Source of the DNA: Micromonospora kangleipakensis
Lineage (GTDB): Bacteria > Actinomycetota > Actinomycetes > Mycobacteriales > Micromonosporaceae
Assembly: GCF_004217615.1 (NCBI RefSeq)
Contig: NZ_SHLD01000001.1
Span: 7,203,143 to 7,267,142, forward strand
Direction: 5' to 3'
Length of the DNA stretch: 64,000 nt
Part shown: positions 17,870 to 25,390 of the stretch, one piece after another
Position numbering within the stretch: the first letter of the stretch is position 1
How the letters are laid out: each line of letters opens with the position of its first letter
Translations under genes and position numbers: made by a program
The notes under the pieces: generated by a model
Told to the model about the DNA's origin: nothing
Seen by the model: only the letters and a program-made list of their open reading frames with translations
Databases searched by the model: none

Positions 17870-17919
17870 TAACCGGAGCAGCCTCCGCTTATCAGCGTAA
17901 CCGGAGGTTGCTCCGGATA
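17870..17919. promoter_or_regulatory. two adjacent 22-bp operator-like palindromes
   Basis: Two related imperfect dyads, each of the form TAACCGGAG-n4-CTCCGnnTA, lie at 17870-17891 and 17898-17919, with centres 28 bases apart. Their symmetry resembles TetR-family operators. They lie upstream of the SDR gene and just past the methyltransferase stop. No regulator gene is adjacent. Together the two halves could also fold as one long hairpin. Confidence 0.55.
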
Positions 17920-17931
17920 GCAACGGCGCGG

Positions 17932-18627
17932 TCAGGCCGCCCGGCCGCCGAAGACCGCGAAGCGCCACTCCTTGAAGAAGCAGTCCACGTCGACCAGCCC
18001 CGCCTCGGCGAGCCAGCCGCACTGGTCGGCCACCCCCGCCGGCCGGTCGTGCCGCATCCGCTCCCGGGCGGCGGCGATCTCCCCGGCGTCCGAGCCCAGC
18101 TCGGTGATCCGCGCGGTCCAGACCTCGTCATACCGGCGGTCCAGGGCGGGCGTCGGGCCGGCCACCTGCTCGGCGTTGACGAACACCCCGCCGGGGACGA
18201 GCGCCGCCGCGGCCCGGCGGTAGAGGGCCCGCTTGCCGGCGTCGGTCAGGTGGTGGACGGCGAGCGCGGAGACCACCGCGTCGTACCGGCCGGGCGGCAG
18301 CGGGTCGGCCAGGTCCGCCCGGATCACCCGGTGCGGCACGCCCCGGGCGCGGAGCTGGTCGGTGGCGACGGCGAGCATCGCGGGCGCGGCGTCGACCAGG
18401 GTCAGCCGGACCCCGGGCACGGCGGCGGAGAGGAGCAGGGAGAGCAGGCCGGTGCCCGCGCCCAGGTCCAGCACCTCCGGGGTACGCCCCGCCGCCAGCG
18501 CCGCCCGCAGCGGCGGGGCGGCGACCTCGACGGCGGTGCCGTAGAAGGCGTCGAAGCAGGGCACCAGCCGTCGCCGGGCCTCGTCGTACGTCCCAGCCAC
18601 GGCGTCGAACGCGTCCGCCACGGTCAT
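17932..18627 (-). CDS. class I SAM-dependent methyltransferase
   Basis: 231 residues with the SAM-binding motif I VLDLGAGTGLLSLLL, the acidic strand-2 end LTLVDAAPAML, and motif YDAVVSALAVHHL, as in UbiE/Methyltransf_11-type enzymes. The C-terminal part has HDRPAGVADQCGWLAEAGLVDVDCFFKEWRFAVFGG, a pattern shared with small-molecule methyltransferases. The substrate is unknown. It is divergent from nasC; the shared intergenic region includes a GC-poor patch just upstream of this ATG, a likely promoter. Confidence 0.85.
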   Translation of the reverse strand: MTVADAFDAVAGTYDEARRRLVPCFDAFYGTAVEVAAPPLRAALAAGRTPEVLDLGAGTGLLSLLLSAAVPGVRLTLVDAAPAMLAVATDQLRARGVPHRVIRADLADPLPPGRYDAVVSALAVHHLTDAGKRALYRRAAAALVPGGVFVNAEQVAGPTPALDRRYDEVWTARITELGSDAGEIAAARERMRHDRPAGVADQCGWLAEAGLVDVDCFFKEWRFAVFGGRAA

Positions 18628-18712
18628 CCCGGCCTCCCAAATAATAGGAATCGTGTCTCATATTCTAAGCCGGATGGTCCGGCCCGGTGACCCCGTGCGG
18701 TGTGAGGCGCTC

Positions 18713-18750
18713 TTGACAGGACCGAAACAGAAGGGACCCGGACCGGAAAC
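18713..18750 (+). promoter_or_regulatory. GlnR-type box upstream of nasC
   Basis: Four pentamers at exact 11-base spacing read TTGAC-n6-GAAAC-n6-GACCC-n6-GAAAC. This closely follows the actinobacterial GlnR arrangement GTnAC-n6-GAAAC-n6-GTnAC-n6-GAAAC, with both GAAAC half-sites perfect. It ends 24 bases before the nasC ATG. GlnR control of nitrate assimilation is established in actinomycetes; binding here is inferred from sequence. Confidence 0.75.
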
Positions 18751-18774
18751 CGCCCGGCGGCACGCTTTGCCGAC

Positions 18775-20889
18775 ATGACAGACGGTGCACGGGTGGCGAC
18801 GCGACCGGGGCTGGGATCCCGGGAGGCGGCGACCCACTGCCCGTACTGCGCCCTCCAGTGCGGGATGACCCTGCGCGAGACCGACGGGCGGGTCGAGGTG
18901 CTCCCCCGGGAGTTCCCCACCAACCGCGGCGGGCTCTGCCAGAAGGGCTGGACCGCCGCCGAACTGCTGGACCACCCCGAGCGGCTGACCACGCCCCTGC
19001 TGCGCGACCCGGTCACCGGCGAGCAGCGCCCGGCGAGCTGGGACGAGGCGCTGGACCGGATCGCCGCCAGCATCCGTGCCGTTCAGACCGGACACGGCCG
19101 GGACGCCGTGGCGGTCTTCGGCGGCGGCGGGCTCACGAACGAGAAGGCGTACGCGCTCGGCAAGTTCGCCCGGGTGGCGCTGCGGACCCGGCACATCGAC
19201 TACAACGGACGCTGGTGCATGTCCTCGGCGGCGGCCGCCGGCATCCGGGCCTTCGGCGTCGACCGGGGGCTGCCCTTCCCGCTGGCCGACCTCGGCCGGG
19301 CGGAGACCCTGCTGCTGGTCGGCGCCAACCCGGCGGAGACCATGCCGCCGCTGCTGCGCCACCTCGCCGACCAGCGGGAACGCGGCGGACGGCTGATCGT
19401 GATCGACCCCCGGGTCACGGCGACCGCCCGCCAGGCCGACCTGCACCTGCAACCGCTCCCCGGCACCGACCTCGCGGTGGCCAACGCGCTGCTGCACATC
19501 GCGCTCACCGAGGGCTGGCTCGACCGGGACTATGTCGCCGCCCGGACCGAGGGCTTCGACGCGGTCCGCCGCACGGTGGCCGGCTACTGGCCGGCCGAGG
19601 TGGAACGGCTCTCCGGGGTGCCGGTGGCCGACCTGGAGGCGACCGCCCGGGCGCTCGCCTCCGCCGGCAGAGCGATCATCCTCACCGCCCGCGGCGCGGA
19701 GCAGCACGCCAAGGGCGTCGACACGGTCACCGCCTTCGTCAACCTGGCGCTCGCCCTCGGCCTGCCCGGCCGTCCCGGATCCGGGTACGGCTGCCTCACC
19801 GGGCAGGGCAACGGCCAGGGCGGCCGGGAGCACGGGCAGAAGGCCGACCAGCTCCCCGGCTACCGGAAGATCGACGACCCGGCGGCACGGGAGCACGTGG
19901 CGCGGGTCTGGGGCGTACCGGCCGACGACCTGCCCGGGCCGGGGGTGCCGGCGTACCAGCTGCTGGACTCGCTCGGCACGCCGGACGGCCCGCGGGCGCT
20001 GCTGGTGTTCGGCTCCAACCCGGTGGTCTCGGCGCCCCGGGCGGCCCGGATCGAGTCCCGGCTGCGCGACCTGGACCTGCTGGTCGTCGCCGACTTCCTG
20101 CGCTCGGAGACGGCCGCGCTGGCCGACGTGGTGCTGCCGGTCGCCCAGTGGGCCGAGGAGGACGGCACGATGACCAACCTGGAGGGTCGGGTGCTGCGCC
20201 GGCGGGCGCTGCGCGAGCCGCCACCCGGCGTCCGCACCGACCTGGCGGTCCTCGCCGACCTCGCCGCCCGGCTCGACACGCCGGTGGGCTTCCCGACCGA
20301 CCCGCGGGCGGTCTTCACCGAGCTGCGGCGGGCCTCGGCCGGCGGGCCGGCGGACTACGCCGGCGTGACCTGGGACCGGATCGACGCCGCCACGGGCGTC
20401 TTCTGGCCCTGCCCCGACCCGGACGGCCCGGACACCCCCCGGCTCTTCGCCGACCGGTTCCCCACCCCGAGCGGGCGGGCCCGGTTCCACCCGGTGACCC
20501 ACCGGCCGGCCGCCGAGGAGGTCTGCGCCGAGTACCCGCTGCACTTCACCACCGGGCGGGTGCTGGCCCAGTACCAGTCCGGCACCCAGACCCGGCGGGT
20601 CACCGCGCTGCGCCGGGCCGCGCCCGGCGCCTTCGTCGAGCTGCACCCGGACCTGGCCGCCCGGCTCGGCGTCGCCGAGGGCGAGGAGGTGCGGGTCGTC
20701 TCCCGCCGGGGCGAGCTGCGGGCGCCCGCCCGGGTCAGCCCCACGATCCGGCCGGACACCGTCTTCGCGCCGTTCCACTGGGCCGGCGCCGGCCGCGCCA
20801 ACTCGGTCACCAACGACGCGGTCGACCCGGTCTCCGGGATGCCCGAATTCAAGATCTGCGCGGTACGGGTGGAGAGGGTCGAGCCGTGA
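18775..20889 (+). CDS. nasC: assimilatory nitrate reductase catalytic subunit
   Basis: 704 residues, a cytoplasmic molybdopterin oxidoreductase reducing nitrate to nitrite. The N-terminal [4Fe-4S] site is HCPYCALQCGM followed by GGLCQKGW. The molybdopterin region has NGRWCMSSAAAAG and GANPAETMPP. Further motifs are GQGNGQGGREHGQKADQLPGYR and VLPVAQWAEEDGTMTNLEGR. The C-terminal MGD-binding domain has TTGRVLAQYQSGTQTRR and FAPFHWAG. There is no twin-arginine signal, consistent with an assimilatory enzyme. The first gene of a plus-strand operon with nasB, nirB and nirD; its stop overlaps the next GTG. Confidence 0.95.
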   Translation: MTDGARVATRPGLGSREAATHCPYCALQCGMTLRETDGRVEVLPREFPTNRGGLCQKGWTAAELLDHPERLTTPLLRDPVTGEQRPASWDEALDRIAASIRAVQTGHGRDAVAVFGGGGLTNEKAYALGKFARVALRTRHIDYNGRWCMSSAAAAGIRAFGVDRGLPFPLADLGRAETLLLVGANPAETMPPLLRHLADQRERGGRLIVIDPRVTATARQADLHLQPLPGTDLAVANALLHIALTEGWLDRDYVAARTEGFDAVRRTVAGYWPAEVERLSGVPVADLEATARALASAGRAIILTARGAEQHAKGVDTVTAFVNLALALGLPGRPGSGYGCLTGQGNGQGGREHGQKADQLPGYRKIDDPAAREHVARVWGVPADDLPGPGVPAYQLLDSLGTPDGPRALLVFGSNPVVSAPRAARIESRLRDLDLLVVADFLRSETAALADVVLPVAQWAEEDGTMTNLEGRVLRRRALREPPPGVRTDLAVLADLAARLDTPVGFPTDPRAVFTELRRASAGGPADYAGVTWDRIDAATGVFWPCPDPDGPDTPRLFADRFPTPSGRARFHPVTHRPAAEEVCAEYPLHFTTGRVLAQYQSGTQTRRVTALRRAAPGAFVELHPDLAARLGVAEGEEVRVVSRRGELRAPARVSPTIRPDTVFAPFHWAGAGRANSVTNDAVDPVSGMPEFKICAVRVERVEP

Positions 20890-22328
20890 GCGAACGGGTG
20901 ATCATCGTCGGGTACGGGATGGCCGGGTCCCGGCTCGCCGCCGAGCTGCACGCCCGGGGCGGGGACCACAAGGTCACCGTGCTCGGGGCGGAGCCGCACC
21001 GGGCGTACAACCGGATCATGCTCTCCACCCTGCTCGCCGGGAAGATCGCCGAGCCGGACGTGGAGCTGGCCGAGGTCGCCGGGCAGGGCGTGGACGTGCG
21101 GACCGGGGTGGCGGTCACCGCGATCGACCGGGCCGCCGGCGAGGTGCACACCGACGACGGCGACCAGCACGGCTACGACCACCTGGTCCTCGCCACCGGC
21201 AGCCGGGCCCTGGTGCCGCCGCTGCCCGGCCTCGACCCGCTGCCCGAGCGGGTGGTGCCGTTCCGCACGCTGGACGACTGCCGGCGGATCCTCGCCGCCG
21301 CCGAGGGCGCCCGGAGCGCCCTGGTGCTCGGCGGCGGCCTGCTCGGGCTGGAGGCGGCCCGCGGCCTCGCCGCCCGGGGGCTGGACGTGACGGTGGTGCA
21401 CCCCATGGGCCACCTGATGGAGCGGCAGCTCGACCCGACCGCCGGCGCGGTGCTCGTCGGCACCCTCGCCGAGCTCGGCGTGCGTACCGTGCTGGCGGTT
21501 TCGGCGACCGGGGTGACCGCGGCCGCCGACGGGGTCCGCCTCGACCTCTCCGACGGCCGGTCCCTCACCGCCGACCTGCTGGTGATCTCCTGCGGGGTAC
21601 GCCCCGACACCGCCCTCGCCGCCGCGGCCGGACTGACCGTCGAGCGCGGCGTGGTGGTGGACGACCGGATGCGAACCAGCGACCGGCGGATCTCGGCGAT
21701 CGGCGACTGCGCCCAGCACGACGGCGCGCTGACCGGCCTGGTCGCCCCGGCCTGGGCCCAGGCCCGGGTGGTGGCGCAGGTGCTGGCCGGCGACGAGCCG
21801 CTGGCCCGCTACCGGCCCCGGCCGGTGGTGACCCGGCTCAAGGCGGCCGGCATCGACCTGGCCGCGATGGGGGACGCCATCGACGGCCCGAGGGCCGGCG
21901 AGCCGGTGGAGGAGCTGACCTTCGCCGACCCGGCCCGGGGGACGTACGCCCGGCTGCGGATCCGCGACGAGCGGCTGACCGGGGCGATCCTGCTCGGCGA
22001 CAACCCGGCGATCGGCACCGTGGTGCAGCTCTTCGACCGGGGCGCGCCGGTGCCGGCGGACCGGCGGTCGTTGCTGCTCGGCCGGGCCTTCGGCGCGGTC
22101 CCGGCCGCGCCCGCCGCGTCCCCGGCGCTGATGCCGGACGCGGCCACGGTCTGCCAGTGCAACGACGTCAGCAAGGGGGCGCTGGTGGCCTGCTGGCGCT
22201 CCGGCGCCCGGACGGTCGACGCGCTCTCCGGGGCGACCCGGGCCGGCACCGGCTGCGGCGGCTGCCGGGACGCCCTCGCCGGCATCGTCGACTGGCTCGG
22301 CGAGGCCGAACCGGTGGCGACGCGATGA
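20886..22328 (+). CDS. FAD-dependent oxidoreductase with BFD-type [2Fe-2S] domain, nitrate reductase electron-transfer subunit
   Basis: 480 residues. Two dinucleotide-binding folds are visible (IIVGYGMAGSRLA near residue 5; ALVLGGGLLGLEAARGLAARG near 140), with ISAIGDCAQHDG before the FAD-interacting end. The C-terminal part carries CQCNDVSKG (about 421-424) and CGGCRDAL (about 457), a bacterioferritin-associated-ferredoxin-like cluster site. It matches the N-terminal half of NirB and NasB-type proteins, and probably passes electrons from NAD(P)H to NasC. GTG coupled to nasC by GTGA overlap. It is clearly a paralogue of the first half of the neighbouring nirB. Confidence 0.88.
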   Translation: MSERVIIVGYGMAGSRLAAELHARGGDHKVTVLGAEPHRAYNRIMLSTLLAGKIAEPDVELAEVAGQGVDVRTGVAVTAIDRAAGEVHTDDGDQHGYDHLVLATGSRALVPPLPGLDPLPERVVPFRTLDDCRRILAAAEGARSALVLGGGLLGLEAARGLAARGLDVTVVHPMGHLMERQLDPTAGAVLVGTLAELGVRTVLAVSATGVTAAADGVRLDLSDGRSLTADLLVISCGVRPDTALAAAAGLTVERGVVVDDRMRTSDRRISAIGDCAQHDGALTGLVAPAWAQARVVAQVLAGDEPLARYRPRPVVTRLKAAGIDLAAMGDAIDGPRAGEPVEELTFADPARGTYARLRIRDERLTGAILLGDNPAIGTVVQLFDRGAPVPADRRSLLLGRAFGAVPAAPAASPALMPDAATVCQCNDVSKGALVACWRSGARTVDALSGATRAGTGCGGCRDALAGIVDWLGEAEPVATR

Positions 22329-22438
22329 CCGGGCGGGCGGACGGAGCGACGAACCGGCGGTGCGGCGGGTGCGGGACCGCCGGGCGGACCGGTGGAGGTG
22401 ACGGGATGGACGGCGACGCGGTGGAGGTGACGGGATGA
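22325..22438 (+). CDS. 37-codon mini-ORF coupled on both sides
   Basis: The ATG overlaps the stop of the flavoprotein gene (ATGA), and its TGA overlaps the ATG of nirB (ATGA). The product would be 37 residues, Gly/Arg-rich with one CGGC pair (RRCGGCGTAGR). Within it the segment GGTGGAGGTGACGGGATG occurs twice, at about 22391 and 22420. The second copy supplies the ribosome-binding site and start of nirB. It may be a duplicated leader serving translational coupling and not a functional protein. Confidence 0.35.
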   Translation: MTGRADGATNRRCGGCGTAGRTGGGDGMDGDAVEVTG

Positions 22439-24966
22439 GCGGCGGCGATCTGGTCGTCATCGGCAACGGCATGGTCGGGCAGCGCTTCGTCGAGGCGCTG
22501 CGCGCCCGGGACCACGGCCGGCGCTGGCGGGTCACGGTGCTCGCCGAGGAGGGCCGGCCGGCGTACGACCGGGTGCGGCTCTCGGCCTTTTTCGACGGGG
22601 TCAGCGCCGAGGAGCTGAACCTGCACACCCCCGACGACGGAGTGGCGCTGCGCCTGGGCGAGCCGGCCACCGGGATCGACCGGGCGCGGCGGGTGGTGAC
22701 CACGGCGACCGGCGAGCATCCGTACGACGCGCTGGTGCTCGCCACCGGCTCGTACGCCTTCGTGCCGCCGGTCGACGGCACGGACCTGCCGGGAGTGTTC
22801 GTCTACCGGACGCTGGACGACCTGGCGGGGATCCGGGCGCACGGCGCGGGCCGGCGGACCGGCGCGGTGATCGGCGGCGGCCTGCTCGGCCTGGAGGCGG
22901 CGAACGCGCTGCGGCTGCTCGGCCTGGCGACCAGCGTCGTCGAGTTCGCGCCCCGGCTGATGCCGGTACAGGTGGATGAGGCGGGCGGCGCGATGCTCCG
23001 ACGCTACGTCGAGGAGCTGGGCGTCACCACGCACCTCGGCGTGGCCACCACCGCGCTCCGCCCCGGCCCGGACGGCGCGGTGGCGGGTCTGGAGCTCTCC
23101 GACGGCAGCACGGTCGACGCCGACCTGGTCGTCGTCGCCGCCGGCATCCGGCCCCGCGACGAGCTGGCCCGGGCCGCCGGGCTGGCGGTCGGCCCACGCG
23201 GCGGCGTGCTGGTGGACGCGACGTGCCGGACGGAGGACGAGCGGATCTGGGCGGTCGGCGAGTGCGCGGCCGTGGACGGCACCTGCCACGGCCTGGTCGC
23301 TCCCGGGTACGCGACGGCCGAGGTGGTCGCCGACCGGCTGCTCGACGGGGCGGCCACCTTCCCCGGCGCGGACACCGCCACCAAGCTCAAGCTGCTCGGC
23401 GTGGACGTGGCGTCGTTCGGCGACGCGCACGGCGCCACCCCGGGCTGCCTCGACGTCACCTTCACCGACCCGGCCACCCGGTCGTACGCGAAGCTGGTCC
23501 TCTCCGACGACGCGCGGACGCTGCTCGGCGGCGTGCTGGTCGGGGACGCGAGCGCCTACCCGACGCTGCGGGCCAGCGTCGGTGGGCCGCTGCCCGCTCC
23601 CCCGCTGGCCCTGCTGGCCCCGTCCGGCGAGAGCGGCGGCGGGGTGGCCGCGCTGCCCGGCGCGGCGCAGGTCTGCTCCTGCAACGCGGTGACCAGGGAC
23701 GACATCGATGCGGCGATCGCCGGTGGCTGCGCGGACGTGCCGGCGCTGAAGGCGTGCACCCGGGCCGGCACGAGCTGCGGCTCCTGCGTGCCGATGCTGA
23801 AGCAGCTCCTCGACGCGGCCGGGGTGCAGCAGTCCACCGCGCTCTGCGAGCACTTCGACGCCAGCCGGCAGGAGCTGTTCGAGATCGTCCAGGTGCGCGG
23901 CATCCGCACCTTCTCCCAGCTCATCGCCGAGCACGGGCGCGGGCGGGGCTGCGACATCTGCAAGCCGGTGGTGGCCTCGATCCTCGCCTCGCTCGGCACC
24001 GGGCACGTCCTCGACGGCGAGCAGGCGTCGTTGCAGGACACCAACGACCACTTCCTGGCCAACCTGCAACGCGACGGCAGCTACTCGGTGGTGCCCCGGA
24101 TCCCCGGCGGGGAGATCACCCCGGAGAAGCTGATCGTGATCGGTGAGGTGGCCCGGGACTTCCGGCTCTACACCAAGATCACCGGCGGGCAGCGGATCGA
24201 CCTGTTCGGGGCCCGGGTCGAGCAGCTGCCGCAGATCTGGCGCCGGCTGGTCGACGCCGGCTTCGAGTCCGGCCACGCGTACGGCAAGGCGCTGCGCACG
24301 GTGAAGTCCTGCGTCGGCGAGACCTGGTGCCGGTACGGGGTGCAGGACTCGGTCGGGCTGGCCGTCGCGCTGGAGCTGCGCTACCGGGGCCTGCGCGCCC
24401 CGCACAAGATCAAGTCGGCGGTCTCCGGCTGCGCCCGGGAATGCGCCGAGGCGCGCAGCAAGGACTTCGGCATCATCGCCACCGAGACCGGCTGGAACCT
24501 CTACCTCGGCGGCAACGGCGGCTTCCGGCCCCGGCACGCCGACCTGTTCGCCACCGACCTGAGCACCGACGAGCTGGTCACCCTGATCGACCGGTTCCTG
24601 ATGTTCTACATCCGCACCGCCGACCGGTTGCAACGCACCGCCGGCTGGATCGAGGCGCTGGAGGGCGGCCTCGACCACCTGCGCGCGGTCATCGTGGACG
24701 ACTCCCTCGGGCTCTGCGCCGACCTCGACGCGGCGATGGCCCGGCACGTGGCGTCGTACTCCGACGAGTGGCGGGACGTCCTCGACGACCCGGACCGGCT
24801 GCGCCGGTTCACCTCCTTCGTCAACGCCCCGCACGTGCCGGACCCGTCCATCACCTTCGCGGTGGAGCGCGGCCAACCCGTACCGGCACGCGGGGCCCCG
24901 CCGGCGGCCGGCGCGGACCGCCGCCGCCAGCCGGTCGCGCTCGGCCTCCCGGAGGTACGCCGATGA
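22435..24966 (+). CDS. nirB: assimilatory nitrite reductase [NAD(P)H] large subunit
   Basis: 843 residues, the family length. The N-terminal FAD/NAD half has VVIGNGMVGQRFVEAL and GAVIGGGLLGLEAANAL. A BFD-type [2Fe-2S] site follows (CSCNAV at about 413, CGSC at about 447), then GCDICKPVVASILASLG. The sulfite/nitrite reductase half holds the siroheme/[4Fe-4S] ligands, SCVGETWCRYG (about 624-634) and SGCARECAEA (about 664-673). It reduces nitrite to ammonium in the cytoplasm with NirD. The ATG start is translationally coupled to a mini-ORF. Confidence 0.97.
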   Translation: MSGGDLVVIGNGMVGQRFVEALRARDHGRRWRVTVLAEEGRPAYDRVRLSAFFDGVSAEELNLHTPDDGVALRLGEPATGIDRARRVVTTATGEHPYDALVLATGSYAFVPPVDGTDLPGVFVYRTLDDLAGIRAHGAGRRTGAVIGGGLLGLEAANALRLLGLATSVVEFAPRLMPVQVDEAGGAMLRRYVEELGVTTHLGVATTALRPGPDGAVAGLELSDGSTVDADLVVVAAGIRPRDELARAAGLAVGPRGGVLVDATCRTEDERIWAVGECAAVDGTCHGLVAPGYATAEVVADRLLDGAATFPGADTATKLKLLGVDVASFGDAHGATPGCLDVTFTDPATRSYAKLVLSDDARTLLGGVLVGDASAYPTLRASVGGPLPAPPLALLAPSGESGGGVAALPGAAQVCSCNAVTRDDIDAAIAGGCADVPALKACTRAGTSCGSCVPMLKQLLDAAGVQQSTALCEHFDASRQELFEIVQVRGIRTFSQLIAEHGRGRGCDICKPVVASILASLGTGHVLDGEQASLQDTNDHFLANLQRDGSYSVVPRIPGGEITPEKLIVIGEVARDFRLYTKITGGQRIDLFGARVEQLPQIWRRLVDAGFESGHAYGKALRTVKSCVGETWCRYGVQDSVGLAVALELRYRGLRAPHKIKSAVSGCARECAEARSKDFGIIATETGWNLYLGGNGGFRPRHADLFATDLSTDELVTLIDRFLMFYIRTADRLQRTAGWIEALEGGLDHLRAVIVDDSLGLCADLDAAMARHVASYSDEWRDVLDDPDRLRRFTSFVNAPHVPDPSITFAVERGQPVPARGAPPAAGADRRRQPVALGLPEVRR

Positions 24967-25046
24967 GCGAGCACAGCGAGCGAATCAACCAGGTCAGCGC
25001 CGTGGCGGCTCGTCGCGGCGCCGAGCGGAGCGAGGTGACGCGATGA
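24963..25046 (+). CDS. 27-codon mini-ORF formed by a short inserted sequence between nirB and nirD
   Basis: This ORF starts in ATGA overlap with the nirB stop and ends in ATGA overlap with the nirD start. The octamer CGATGAGC is found at both ends, at 24961 and 25041. The interior is rich in GAGCGAGC/GAGCGGAGCGAGG-like words similar to the 59-bp repeat at 1023. The likely story is a short repeat that landed at the nirB-nirD junction and duplicated the start region, keeping coupling intact. The 27-residue product (MSEHSERINQVSAVAARRG...) has no recognised function. Confidence 0.4.
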   Translation: MSEHSERINQVSAVAARRGAERSEVTR

Positions 25047-25390
25047 GCCCGACGAGCACGCTGGACTGGACGGCGGTCTGCCCCCTCGACCGGCTGGACC
25101 CCGACCGGGGCGTCGCCGCGCTGGTCGACGGCGTGCAGGTGGCGCTCTTCGTCACCGGCGGAGAGCTGTACGCGGTCGACAACCTCGACCCGGTCGGCGG
25201 CGCGTACGTGATGTCCCGGGGCATCGTGGGCAGCCGCGGCGGCGTGCCGACGCTCGCCTCCCCGCTGCACAAGCAGGTCTACGACCTGCGGACCGGGCGC
25301 TGCCTGGACCTGCCGGACGTGACGCTGCGGCGGCACGAGGCGCGCTGCCGGGACGGGGTGGTCGAGGTGCGGCTGCGACAGGAGGAGTGA
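25043..25390 (+). CDS. nirD: nitrite reductase small subunit
   Basis: 115 residues, a Rieske-fold small subunit partnering NirB. The pattern WTAVCPLDRL, VALFVTGGELYAVDNLDPV, SRGIVGSRGGVPTLASPLHKQVYDLRTGRCLD is typical of NirD. As in other NirD proteins, the Cys/His cluster ligands of true Rieske proteins are absent. The ATG is coupled to the preceding mini-ORF. The stop shares a base with the start of the next gene (TGATG). Confidence 0.96.
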   Translation: MSPTSTLDWTAVCPLDRLDPDRGVAALVDGVQVALFVTGGELYAVDNLDPVGGAYVMSRGIVGSRGGVPTLASPLHKQVYDLRTGRCLDLPDVTLRRHEARCRDGVVEVRLRQEE

